A stretch of DNA of 64,000 nucleotides from Polytrichum commune (Eukaryota > Streptophyta > Polytrichopsida > Polytrichales > Polytrichaceae): the NCBI GenBank assembly GCA_950295325.1, contig OX485806.1, positions 7,008,001-7,072,000 of the forward strand, given 5' to 3'. The position numbers and the translations under genes are program-made. The notes beneath the pieces are model-generated. The model was not told the DNA's origin and did not search any database. It saw only the letters and a list, made by a program, of their open reading frames with translations. Within the stretch, counting starts at the first letter, position 1. Every line of letters begins with the position of its first letter. Positions 24,079 to 35,645 of this stretch are shown piece by piece.

Positions 24079-24851
24079 TCACTCACACTTCTTGATGAGT
24101 CCTGCAGCAACAAACACTTGCGTAACTTCATCCCAATTGAGGGTAGGAGCGTGGATGAATGTGTCTTTCTTGTAATTCAATTTGCATAAGTAATGGAAAA
24201 TGTAATAGAAGTGTTTGTAGTTTATGTACATGCCACGCTTTCCAATGAATGTGCCGTTCATGCTTCCATAATGGGGACAAATACAAGATGGAAAATTACA
24301 AAGTGTGATGTTATAAATTTTCTCGTTAGAAGCAGTCTTGGACGAAAGCGTGAAAATAACACCAAGTCCAGGGTAAGGAAGGAGGTTCACCCCAGTAATA
24401 ATTTCAGTTACATTCCTTGCACTCTCCCACTGATTGCACTGATTTTCGGTGGGTGCCTTACAACTTCGGCGAATTTGTTTGCCTTTCCAAAAAGAAGGGA
24501 TTCTTTCGGCATGTGTTGGTCGAGGATGAGTCCACAAAACATGTTGAAATACCCTAGATGAGGAGAGAAGTCGTCGAGGGGAAATGGGCAAGTTGGATTG
24601 TAGGCAGATCCCAACTTCTTCAAGCTCAATGATTTCAATACGAGTAAGGTTGGTACCAATAAGAAAAGCCAAACTTCAAGGATTTCGGGTCGTGTAAGAA
24701 CATGAGAACGCTTAGGTCCCATGATGTAACGCGCAATTTGGTCTAGACAAAACCAAGACTCCTCGATATCAATTGTTGTGCCCTTATACTCACGCTTCTG
24801 CCCTTTGTAAGTAAGGGTAGTAGTGGGTTTTCCATGTCTAACAACTAACAA
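24079..24851 (-). pseudogene. Transposon-derived protein fragment, frameshifted
   Basis: Two overlapping minus-strand frames (24851-24408 and 24672-24079) form one broken ORF of roughly 250 codons. The C-terminal part reads NFPSCICPHYGSMNG, then YINYKHFYYIFHYL and FIHAPTLNWDEV. Spaced cysteines followed by a K-H-F-Y-Y motif recall the SWIM zinc-finger region found in several plant transposon proteins, but the expected C before KH is replaced by Y, so this is only a resemblance. The frame switches near 24450-24650. Confidence 0.35.
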
Positions 24852-25755
24852 CTTGCATTTGGCTTGTGTGTGTTTTTGAATGGTGTGACGTCGTTTCTTT
24901 TATTTGTGTAAGATTTTTGCTATGTGCATTCCGATGTATCACAATCTGTTTCCACCACAATTTGGATACCTTTGTAATTACTGGATGATAACTCTATTAG
25001 AAGTTCTAGGGACTCACGTTTAATACCTTGGAGATTGATGAGGATAGTATTATCGGAACGGGCACTTGATGGAGACTTCACTCGTATTGGACATAACAAT
25101 GAGTATTTAACACTAAACGTATGAGAAACGGAAGTTAGTACTTTGGTTGAAGTTGCGGAGAGCTCTCAGGAGATACCATAAACTCTATAGTGTCATGCAT
25201 GGAAAAACTAGTAGAAGCCTTCATGATCATTGTATCTTGATTGGGAGATAGATTCTTTGAGAACACCAGAGTGACCTGACACTTCTTACTCTACAACAAT
25301 AGAAGGAGGGGAGAATCCAAAACGGACGTGAAAGACATGGGCATGCACATATACAAATCCTTTGGCACCCAATGATAAAACGAATGGGACCTTATAGCTG
25401 ATTGCAACAATAATAGCCATATGGAAAGGTTTTAAAAAAATAACAGAAAACAATAGACAAGCTGTAAGAACACAAAAACATGAGAAGAAGCAAATGATAG
25501 TATTGGCGAATGGAAAGGTTGTGAATATAGAGAATGAGAAATTAGAGGGGTTGAATCCAACGAAAGGAAATTGTATGATATTGTGAGCAAGAATCCTCAA
25601 CCACCCTTGATTGTGTCCTAGTCCGAGTGGAGAATCATCCTTCACACGTTCTAGGTCATCACTTGTACATGCACCATTGTTCCATTAACTTTTGATAAGG
25701 TGGTGTGTATGACACCCTTTATTAAATCATGAGAGCATTTACAAATGCTTGATGA
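24852..25755. other. Intergenic, no gene recognised
   Basis: A 119-codon minus-strand ORF (25286-25645) is rich in hydrophobic residues but has no recognisable domain or start context. It may continue the decayed transposon to its left. Confidence 0.35.
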
Positions 25756-25759
25756 CAAT

Positions 25760-26130
25760 GTGTGAGCCACTCAAACCGCTCATGGGTTGAGTTAAGGCCC
25801 ACAATCTACAAAAAGGAAGAAGTTAGTGGTTAGAATTAATCAATATATAGGTGACTATTAGTTTTTGAGACATCCGCATGTGAATGCGAGTTGTGTAAGA
25901 GACTGGTATTAGGTTTGGACCAACCCGGGTTCGAATCCGGTTGGTTACATTGACTGGTGCTATTCCAAATTGAGCTAGTGATAAAGCATAAATAATCTAT
26001 AGGCGGATACAGAGAAGGTGTTACTACGCGGATGTGCGGAGAACCTTCTCAAATAGTTTTTATCTTTTAGAAACATGTTATTATTTACCCACGTGAAGTA
26101 ATCAAACCGCTCGCGGTTGGATTAACATTT
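25760..26130 (+). repeat. Direct-repeat pair around a tRNA-like B box (SINE candidate)
   Basis: A perfect RNA polymerase III B-box word, GGTTCGAATCC, lies at 25928-25938 inside a hairpin (CCAAC...GTTGG). No convincing A box precedes it, and the T-arm pairing is imperfect, so it is not a functional tRNA. The region is bracketed by similar words CAAACCGCTC...GTTG...TTAA near 25774 and 26104. A tRNA-derived SINE remnant is possible. Confidence 0.3.
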
Positions 26131-26189
26131 GTGACCTAAATAGAAAGGAAGTCAGTAAATAGAAATTAGATTTAGATTAATTAGTTAGT

Positions 26190-26470
26190 ATGAAGAAATT
26201 TAGACAAGGGATGAAGGACAATGAAAGACCACGTCGAAGGGATGAATGACAGTGTAGGACGATGTCAAATGAATGAAAGACAACATAGGACAACGTCGAA
26301 TGAGGGAATAACAGCGCATGACGACGTTGGACGTAGGACAACAACAAGCAAATGATGATATTAAATGGATGAGAAGTTGAGCGGATGAAAGTGTAAACGT
26401 AGGACAGCAACGAACGGAGGATGACGTTAACGGATGAGATGTTGAGCGGATGAAGGCCGTTGGATCAACG
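26190..26470 (+). repeat. Degenerate tandem repeat (GACGATG/GATGA words)
   Basis: Units of about 45 bases containing GGACAACGTC or a variant followed by GAATGA or GGATGA recur about six times with many changes. It ends with GGATGAGATGTTGAGCGGAT, matching an earlier GGATGAGAAGTTGAGCGGAT. Confidence 0.45.
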
Positions 26471-26666
26471 GTGGGGAAACGAAGACCGTTGGATCTAGGG
26501 GTTTAGATAATGGTGGCTAAGGTTGTGGCGGCCATAAAGGCTAGCCGTTAGATGTAGGTATGACTTGATCTACGGCTAAGAAAACTTGGTGGTTGGAAGG
26601 GGTAGTCCCCCAAAGGAAGTGCAAGGGCTCATTCTCACTCTCTCATTCTAGTGGTTAGGACTAGAC

Positions 26667-26688
26667 TTCTCTCTCTCTCTCTCTCTCA
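26667..26688. repeat. (CT)n microsatellite
   Basis: About ten CT dinucleotides. Confidence 0.9.
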
Positions 26689-27037
26689 CTCTTGTGGTTA
26701 GCACGACTCTTCTCTTTGCCCCTCTTCATGTAGGTAGATGCAATTAGTTGTTGAAGTATAAAAATATGATTGATGGACAAAATGGTTTTTGAGCCCTATG
26801 AATGTTGAATAACATGGTTTTTGAACCCTATGAATGTTGAATAACAGGGTTTTGAGCCCTATTGAAGAGATGTGTTATTGTCTAGTTGCATTAGCTTTTA
26901 TATCTTAAGTTATTGGATGCTACTTAATGGTTTCTTAATCTTTCCTTCCAGTAGTTCTTGCCTTAATCTATACACTAGTTTATGTGTTAGCCTTACATTA
27001 TTGTTAGATCAGTCCTCTGCAATAATCTTCTATCTTA

Positions 27038-27500
27038 GTTTCATGCATTACGTTCTGCATTGGAATCTGCATTAATTTCCTGCATCAATCTCCTATATTA
27101 AACTTCTGTATTACGTTCTACATCAGTCTGCTGCATTAACCCTCCATATTAGTCCCTGCAGTAGATTCTATATTAGACCATGCATTAGTTTTATGCATCA
27201 ACTTCTACATTACTCTCATGCACTATGTTCGGTATTATTCCTCTGCATTAGGTTTCGTGTTAGAGTTGCGCTACTGTTTTGCATTAGCTTTCTATATCAA
27301 TATTCTGCATTCGTGCTCTGTGATCATATACTGCATATCATGCAGTAGTATCATGCGTGTCATACAGTAATGTCATGCATGTCATACAGTAATGTCCTGC
27401 GTGTTATACAATAATGTCCTGCGTGTCATGTAATAATGTCATGCAGTAGTGTTCGGCATTAATCCTCTATATCAGACCCTACATTGGTCTCCTACATTAT
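27038..27500 (+). repeat. Degenerate 12-13-bp minisatellite (CTGCATTA)
   Basis: The unit is roughly CTGCATTAGTCTC and drifts between 12 and 15 bases over more than 20 copies. In 27335-27440 a higher-order unit of about 25 bases, CATACAGTAATGTC plus TGCGTGT, takes over for four copies. It does not encode anything recognisable. Confidence 0.6.
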
Positions 27501-27529
27501 GGAAATTAGAAGGTCATTGCTTGGAGGCA

Positions 27530-29640
27530 CTGGAGTAGTACACCCATCCGGCCAATCTTGTGGGTTGTTACTTCGCTTGGAGTAACAATTGTCACCACAC
27601 AATGCAATGCTAGGCACATTGGACCAGCTAGATCCCCCTCCTACCTTAGTCTAATTGCTCTACCCTTCCCTACCTAACACTCTCACCACGAAAAATTCAC
27701 CAAAAAGCTCATGAGTTCCCAACCCTAGTGGCCCTTCAGTGAGTGTGGCTACTTTATGTCCTGCTTGCGGACACTGGTGGCCGGTATTGACTTGGTAAGC
27801 CCGTTTACCCCTAGGTCTCTCTAGCTTTGGCGTGAGTGTAGAATGCCCTGGTGCAGCTTCCCACCTTTTCCCTTGAGCCCACTGAGCCACACCTTTCCTA
27901 GTTTCGTGGCATCAACTCCTAATGTCCCTACCACTACTTTTGCCTCCTCGACATTGATTGCAGTTGATGTCAGCTGTGAATGCCCCCCTTAGCATTGGGA
28001 CACAATTCGAATCCCGCGAGCATTCATGCTCCCTCCAGGTCAACCACTCAAAGCTAAATCCTCTCCAGCCACGGTATAAGCGAGGAGAAAAGGAAATTGG
28101 AGAATAACTTCTTCAATTGGGAGGCATTAATGTACTAGGAAGCCACTGAAGCATGCTGGACTTTTGCCATTCGATGCGAGCACCAGGAATTGTCTGTGAG
28201 CGCCATTCAGACCTTAGACGTCGGTTCACCTACGCACGAACCACCTTTTTGCCCTCACGAAAGGAGAGAGCAGGGAACGCAGTCGTAAAGTCCACAGGAA
28301 ACTAGCACTGCCAGTCTAGTGCTAATGCTCATGCGCAGGAGGCTGACCGAATTTATCGACGTGCATCAATCACACTTCCGAGCTTTGCAGTAGCCGCATT
28401 GCACCCCTTCGGCGTTGAGGTTCGACTCCACACGATGCCACCAACAATGCATAGGTGTTGCGGGTGCAAGTCTGAAGATGTGGGTCATGTATCGGTGAAT
28501 TGCGCCACCTAGAGGCTTCCTGATGCTCCGGACCCAGTCGAAATCTAAGCTGCAACCTCCCAAACTCCACTTGGATTAAAAGCTTCCCCTTGAGTTCTTC
28601 ATTGCTTGGAATTCCTGGCCCTTCACCCAATGACAAATCAAAACCGACAACCCCCTTTCAACAACAATTGCTCGCATCCTACCTGCCACAACGCCCCCCC
28701 CCCCAACGACCTCTTACCCGGTCTCCTCTCCGCCTCCACTTCCCAACCTAGTTAGACTCTTCAAGTAGATTGAAAATACCGATCATCCAAAGGAGCCAGA
28801 ACCACAGTTGCAATCTCTCAAACGAAATTCACTTGTCCTTACCTACACTGCAATGATAGAGTCCCCCTTGATCTCTCGTGCAACTGGTCTCCCTAGCCCA
28901 GTTGTCAACCTCTAAACTAGATGAGCTACTTAAAAGACAAATCTGAATTCAAACAATCATTGCTATGGAAACCTCAACTTCCATGGCTAACTCCCGCCCC
29001 GCGTGCACTGCAACCTGAACTCCGCATCCACGAGTTGCTGCTCCAATCCCACTCACTCCCGACGCCATCTCCTATCCCTCCACTCCTTGTAGCTCCACCG
29101 CCTAGTGTGGATCTACCAAATCCACTCCTACTGGAAGCCATGACGGCCTCACTGCCGCTGTCACCTTCAGTTGCCGCAACGCCTCAGCATGACGCCATGT
29201 CCCCCTCCCACAACAACATGTGCCGAAATAACACACCCTTTTGTTCGCCCTGTTGAATCTCCGTCTCCAGCACAGACTACCCTTCCTCTCCTTCCGTTCG
29301 CACCTCTCAATCCACCTGCCTCACTACCACCTCCTTTCTCCTTCCAGTCGCTCTCGACATTGTGAAATCATGTCGCCAGAGTCCACGCCCTTGCTCTCAC
29401 TGATCGGCATTTTCCCATCACAGGACTGCTTGAGCACCAACCTTCGGAGTCAAGGCAACGCTTCCGCCCCCTTGACCTTGACCTACTCTCTCTCTCTACC
29501 CTAATGAACCTCTCCTCTCTTGCCTCCCGAGACCCCTCCAACTTCCTCCTCTTTTCCCGCGTTGCCCGGCATCTTTGGGCCGCCCGAAAAAAAAAAGGGT
29601 TTGACCTCTCTCCTTGGCCTTCCCCTTCTAAGATTCCATC
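27530..29640. other. GC-rich, transposon-derived island
   Basis: The island differs sharply in base composition from the AT-rich DNA on both sides. A + strand frame near 28450-28510 reads HRCCGCKSEDVGHVSVNC, which resembles a gag-type zinc knuckle but has six instead of four residues before the histidine. Downstream, 28980-29500 is proline/serine-rich in several frames. Stops are frequent. A degraded retroelement ORF1/gag region is likely; no intact gene. Confidence 0.35.
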
Positions 29641-30027
29641 CTCCTACACACATTAATTGTTGTTACCCCTTTTATTTTGGTTAAATTCATTTAACCTTTT
29701 CCTAAGGTTGAGCTTGACTTCTTTAAATTGCATTTCCATTTCCCACAATTTATGTTAAGATTAATTAACATGTGAGCATGATTTTCGGGCTCACATATAT
29801 TAAATATTATATAATATTTGGTATAGAAGAAAATATTTAAATATCATTTGAAAATAGAAATTGTGCAGCATGAAGTGATATTAACAAAATATAATGGTTG
29901 TAATCAACATAGTACACAACTTTTCATTTGCAAATAGTGAGCTAAATGAGGGGTATGACATAATTCGTATATTATGAAAGTTATTAATTTATGCAAGACT
30001 TACAATTGGCACTAAAAATAATTATAA

Positions 30028-30316
30028 GTAGCATTATTTCAACTAACGGTATTAAAAATGACAATATTACAACTGGCACCATGACAAATGGCAATATTAC
30101 AAATAACACTATTAGAACGGGTATTATTAGAAATCGCAACTAGCAATATTAAACTAGTAATATTAGAACTGGATTTATTAAAACTGGCATTATCACAACT
30201 AGCAATATTAGAACTAGCATTATTAGAACTTTCACTATTACAATTGGCAATATTAGAATTGGCATTATTATAATTGGCAATATTAGAACTGACATTATTA
30301 TAATTGACACTACCAA
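30028..30316 (+). repeat. 15-bp-period minisatellite
   Basis: Units such as GCAATATTAGAACTA, GCATTATTAGAACTT and GCAATATTAGAATTG run in near-exact 15-base phase over about 17 copies, cleanest at 30180-30305. Because the period is five codons, a + strand frame (30088-30273) reads as LAILE/LALLE pentapeptides. This is more likely a by-product than a protein. Confidence 0.75.
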
Positions 30317-32769
30317 TTTATGATGCACGTTGACCCAATATGTGTATGTATACATGCATATAACTTAAGAATATTAAATAAACTAAGTATAGCCGTTAAC
30401 GGCTACACTTTTACAATTATTAATCATGCAATGAGGTGGATTAGTGATGAAGACCATCATATAATATAAAGTTCATAAATAGAAGTGAAACAGTTTAGAG
30501 AAATGCATGTTGTTGAGAGTGAACAATGTAATGAAAAAAAAAGTTGAATGTGTTTATATACAAGAGAACATCATTTGTCCATTGTTAGCTGTGATGACTC
30601 CAGTGGAGAATAAGAAAAAAAATAAGAAGAGAAATAACTTTCATTTTCCAAATAAGAGACAATTGTCAAGGGCTAGAATGAAAATAGTTTTTCCTTAAAT
30701 GATAGGAGTGGAACTATCAGGCACAAAAAGAAATTTGAAGTACGAATATATTGTAACATATGAAGCTATTAAAGAAGATATATTTGAACATGAAACCATG
30801 TGGCGCTTTTAGGTCATCCCCTTCCGAGGGAGCCTAAAAGTATCACACAAGCTCTTCGGTGAAGGTGACTTGCACTTGCACGTGCCCAAACCGAACCCAA
30901 ATGATAAGTGTAGAACGTGAATATTTAGATTTTTGGAGGAAAATTAAATATGCGTTATAGTACCTCCGGAGGTTGGACCTTAGTTTTTTACAATTGTGGC
31001 TCTAAACTCCACTAACCAATTTCATATCTAGTTCTAACCTAAACCTACAACCTATTCTAAGTGCAAACACACCAACCTTGGAACCAAAATAATCCTAACT
31101 TGTGAATTGAAATGACTCTGATACACACCAACCGGATGTAATTCATATCATCCTTAGCAATTCCTTCTTATGTCTTTACTTTGTCATATTTAATTTCCTA
31201 AGCGGGGGAAATTGACCTAAGTCCCACCCTTTACACAAATTCCTTCTTATTTAGTTAATTCTGTTTATACATCCTAACTTACTACATTCATATATTAGGC
31301 ATCACCCCTTACCTAGTTGGTGCACCCCTTAACTCGGAACCTTCTAAGGCCTTGTGCAGATCCTTTGAAGGTCGAGTTACATCTCAAACCCTTCGGACTT
31401 TAATGATCCGAAGGATGGTGTCACCCTACCAAGTTTCCAATTCGGGTCTCTTGCCAACAAAGGTTTATGATTTGGTTTATATGTTTTTAATTGTTAAGTA
31501 TGTTTACACTGGATAAACCACGAAATGCAACTTAATGAAATCAGGGTGACAAACAACCTGTTGCACAATCTTTATAAATTGGAACCATTACTCCCAATCC
31601 ACGGCCCAACAACATAATAGTGGATTCGAGGGTTATTAATTCCACCTTTTCACCAACAACATTCAGAGTGGACTTAGAAAAAATATAACTTTTTAAAATA
31701 AAAACTTTTATTTGGCTAGCAGGTTTGATCCAACAGCCGCTATCCAATGAAACATCATTTTTTTAAATTTTATCTTTGAAAATTCATAACTAATTGCTAC
31801 CTTAACCAAATCACAAATCAAAACAGCTATAGATAGCTAGAGAAAATCTCTATAAGAGAAAAATGATATTTAAAAAAAAAAATCATGAACTAAATACTCA
31901 GGCCATCGGTGGCTGAGGTCTACACTGCTTCCACTTGTAATCATATAATCTAACCTACCTCTACAAAATAAAAGAAGAATTTTTTGAATATTAACAAATA
32001 CACATTCTAACTAGGAGAGATAGTAGAAGATTTTCTCAAGCCTTGCTATTAGGCCATTGAGAAGGCAAGATAGAAGTTTTTTTCCTAACTACATAAAAAC
32101 AGGGCTTTGTCAAAGCATTTAGATGAAGAGATATAGTATAAAGTGGAAAAAATGAGATTTTTAAACCCTGTCAAAAAATGGTTAAACCCCTCCGCCACCG
32201 GCTCCATTCTTTGAATCTTTCCCCAAAAATTTAGGCTTGGAGGTTTTTTCATTTGAAATTGCCACCCTCTCGTCTAGGTGGCTCTAACGGAAGACGTTAA
32301 AAATATTTCTTAATTTTTTCCATCGAGTTGACAAGGGACAAGTGGCCAAGTATTCCCCTTGTTTTTTTTTTCCTTCAAAAATCTTCATGCCGATTTCGCC
32401 TTCTTACGCCAAACACCTCCAATTGTCTTGTGTGACCCATATTAACTAATAAAATAATATTTGCTTAGCTAATTGTCAGCCTTAAACCCCCACCCTTATG
32501 CGTCTGTGTCCGGGTGGAGGCTTCAGACTTCCATGCACTTGTGATATTGCTCGTTTTCCGAACGTGGCATCCAATGCACCCAAAGAACTTTATTTCCAAG
32601 GAAAATGAAGTCACAAGCATTTACAAATGCTCTTGTCTTCTAGGGCATTAACCCATCTTTACTAATTGTCTCCTCCACACACCACACCTAAATCTAATTC
32701 CATCCACTTACCATCCGATTGATGGGAGCACTCACCTAACTATTACACACTCAATCACTCATCCAATTC
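30317..32769. other. AT-rich intergenic DNA, no gene seen
   Basis: A 12-bp perfect palindrome GCCGTTAACGGC sits at 30392-30403 and recurs at 38.6 and 38.9 kb. Small ORFs are uninformative. Confidence 0.5.
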
Positions 32770-33720
32770 ATCTCTACCTACATAATTGATTAAGGCCCAG
32801 TTGTGACCAACAGTCGTGCATCAATGCCCACCTCGGTTACCAAAGTCCCATTACCCGCTATTGTGCCCAACTTGCCACTGCCACAGGGTCCCTCTGTCAG
32901 CCCTTGCCCCCTTTGTGACACATGTTTCCCTGGCCCTTCGGGACCAGAACATCCTCCTTACAACCATTCTCCGCAACAGCAATCCCAACAGTGAGCCAGG
33001 TCTTTGCAGACAGTTCAAATTTAACACCCGCCGCAGCCTATAGTGAGGCAATCCAACAGTTATGCTGGCTAATAATGCAATGGCAACCCTGTAATATGAG
33101 GAAGTTCGTTGGCATTTGATTCCGAAGCCTGGAATGCGGAACTGGGTTCAACATTGAGCTACCAGGATGCCACAATTGAGATGTCATCAACAGGCACACA
33201 ACCGAAACCCAAAACAGACTAAGGCCAAATGGCCGAATTGAGAGCTCTACAAGGATTCAGAAACAAATGTGGTGGTTGTAGTGTTGGCTAAGCTGGCCAA
33301 GCTTTTCTCCCTTGTGCATCCATCTGCTTGCCGCGATTCTCCGTCATTCCTGGGGCAGGTGTCAGTCCTCGATTCTTTTTCTCTCCCATGTGCTCAAGCT
33401 CGCCTCCCTCCGAATCCTGCTTTCCCCGGCCTCGAATTGGATCAGCTGACCCCTTCCAGACCTCTTCATTTCAGCTCTGGTAGTGCCCTTCATCTCACTC
33501 GACTCGCCCTCAATGCAGTCTCCAGCATTTGCCCTCTTGAGGCACCCAACCCATTTCCTTCGTCGATGATCTCACACCATCCTAACCCCTCTGCCCTACT
33601 GCCGAGAGAGCTCCCCCTCCCAAGCGCGCTAGATTTCGGTGGTTTTCCAGAGAGTGAACCAGAGGAGGCCGCAGCCCCTAACTGCTTTGTTTTGATCCCA
33701 GGGCCGGGAAAATCTAGGGG
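32770..33720 (+). other. GC-rich proline/serine-rich island cut by element B
   Basis: Frames at 32803-33119 and 33269-33763 are rich in P, S, L and Q, with a CPLCDTCFPGP cysteine cluster. Composition matches the island at 28.9-29.5 kb, suggesting the same kind of retroelement. The last ORF runs across the border at 33720/33721 into LTR-like element B, so its apparent C-terminus is artificial. Confidence 0.35.
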
Positions 33721-34892
33721 TGTTGTGGTACAGATTTTTAGTCTAGATGTAGACATTTTTTAATTTTGGCAAAATATGAACTCAATATGTATATTAGAAT
33801 GCCAAATGAACACTGAAATGAGGAATTAGTGACTAGTTAATGGAAATGAGCAAAAGGAGACTCATTTGACTTAGTGAAGTAAAATCTCAGGAGTTGAAGA
33901 GTCTTTTGGGCATGACAATAGACATGTGACTAAGTTGAAGAGCCTCATGAGATCTGATTCCAAGAGACGAGGAAGTTAACTTAGGGGGTATAGAGAAGAA
34001 GAAAAAAGGGGGGAGAAGACAGTTCCTCTTGAGAAGAGAGTCTCCCTTGTCTCGTAGTTTTTGAGCGAGTCTAGCTTGGGTGCGAAGCCCTTTTTGAATG
34101 AACATTTTACTCTACATAATATAATAGCGTGAAGCTCTTTTATCAATTGTGTGTGTGAGAATTGAACTTGTGGTGATGATGCTTGTGTTGAATCAAGTGA
34201 GTCAAAGTGTATTCTTCTTGGTTCGGGAAGAACCTAGGGAGAATCTGTTATATCTTACTCTTGTGAAGGGAGTAAGTTATTTGGTGTGAGACCTTAATTT
34301 TTTCTGTAAGTATATCAGTTACAGAGATCGAGTGTGAAACTCTGGATCGAATTGGGAATTCTTGGGAAGAGATATTCTGACACGAATTAATTCAACTTTA
34401 ATTCCTCAATTGTGTCTGATTGGTGTAAGTGTGTGTTAAGAATGGAACTGTGTGAAACAGATAAAGTGTCTCAAATCCGATATTATTATTTATGTCCATA
34501 CCTCACAAGTGGGATGTGAAATTCCATGGTGGGTAAGTACCCAAATCTGTAAGAGAAGTTTTAATCTCTCATGGGACGAGAGAAGGAATCATTTATGCAC
34601 TGAAGTGGTCTCGCAGAATAATGTTGAAGGAACTTCAGGTGTATAGATACAACATCTGACAGAATTTGAGTATGAGTGTGGATTCTGATATTTTGTTCTT
34701 GTGAAAGGGGCAAATTACTTTTTCTTAATGTTACGGCTTGTTCACAACCCTTAGAGATGTTTATTGAGGAAAGAAATGAGAATGCGCAGGAGCAAAGAAG
34801 GATCTGAAATTGAGAAATCTTGTGAAAGGAGTGAATTACACTTACCTTTGTTTGGTAGGTGATATGAGATGTAATGAAGTGAGTTGAGCGTA

Positions 34893-34900
34893 TTCTTGGG
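34893..34900 (+). repeat. hAT target site duplication, left
   Basis: TTCTTGGG, repeated exactly at 35920-35927. Confidence 0.9.
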
Positions 34901-34935
34901 CAGGGTTGTCTATTGTGTCGTGACGGAGGGTAATC

Positions 34936-34987
34936 CCGGCATAATGTCGTGCCGTCACGACACGTATCCGTCACGACATTATGCCGG
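34936..34987. repeat. Subterminal 16-bp perfect hairpin of the hAT element
   Basis: CCGGCATAATGTCGTG at 34936-34951 is exactly inverted at 34972-34987 around a 20-base loop that itself contains GTCACGAC. Repeated CGTCACGAC words near both ends may be transposase binding sites. Confidence 0.8.
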
Positions 34988-35132
34988 ATGCTGTCTTTAT
35001 CCTGACGGACTTGAATTTTACCGATTTTTTTGTGTAATTACATTAACCCAATTCAGACACGTAGGATTTACAATGTCCACGTGTGATGACATGTCAGCAA
35101 AGTAAAGGTAAAGTGGGGAAAAATTTACTAGA

Positions 35133-35645
35133 GCCCGTCCGCCCCCCCCGTCCGCCCCTGTTCCCGACCCCGTCCGCTCCGTTCCCAACCCCGTACACCC
35201 CGTTCCCCCCCCCCCGTCCGCCCCTCCGTCCGCTCCCCCGTCCGCCCCTCCGTCCGCTCCCCCGTCCGCCCCAGTTTTTTTTTTTTTTTTTTTTTTTTTT
35301 TCCCCCCCCCCCCCCTTCCCCGTCCGCCCCATTTAAAAAAAAAAATCCCCCCCCCTCCGTCCGCCCCCGTTCCCGACCCCGTCCGCCCCGTTCCCAACCC
35401 CGTCCGCCCCGTTCCCAACCCCGTCCGCCCCATTTTTTTAAAAAAAAATTTCCCCCCCCTCCGTCCGCTCCCGTTCCCCCCCGTCCGCCCCGTTCCCAAC
35501 CCCGTCCGCGCCCCGTTCCCCCCCCCGTCCGCCCCCGTTCCCGACTCCGTCCGCTCCGGTCCCGCCCCCGTTCCCGACCCCGTCCGCTCCGTTCCCCCCC
35601 CCCACCCCCGTCCGCCCCACCCTCGTCCCCCGTCCGCCCCACACC
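35133..35645. repeat. C-rich/G-rich minisatellite inside the hAT element
   Basis: Repeats of CCGTCCGCCCC and CGTTCCCAACCC alternate with homopolymers, including a run of more than 20 T near 35275-35300 followed by a C run. The minus strand therefore carries dense GGGG tracts able to form G-quadruplexes. ORFs here on both strands (Pro/Arg-rich or Gly/Arg-rich) are composition artefacts. Confidence 0.85.

Noticed and set aside
25880-25960. Possible functional tRNA gene at the GGTTCGAATCC word
   Set aside because: No A box, imperfect T-arm pairing and no acceptor or anticodon arm could be drawn.
27038-27500. CRISPR-like array
   Set aside because: The 12-13-bp degenerate units are contiguous with no unique spacers, in plant DNA; it is a minisatellite.
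28447-28510. CCHC zinc knuckle proving a gag gene
   Set aside because: The spacing is C-x2-C-x6-H-x4-C instead of x4, and a stop follows two codons after the last cysteine. Kept only as a hint of a degraded retroelement.
33269-33763. 164-codon ORF as a host gene
   Set aside because: It crosses the border of LTR-like element B at 33721, has no domain, and is compositionally like the other transposon-derived island.
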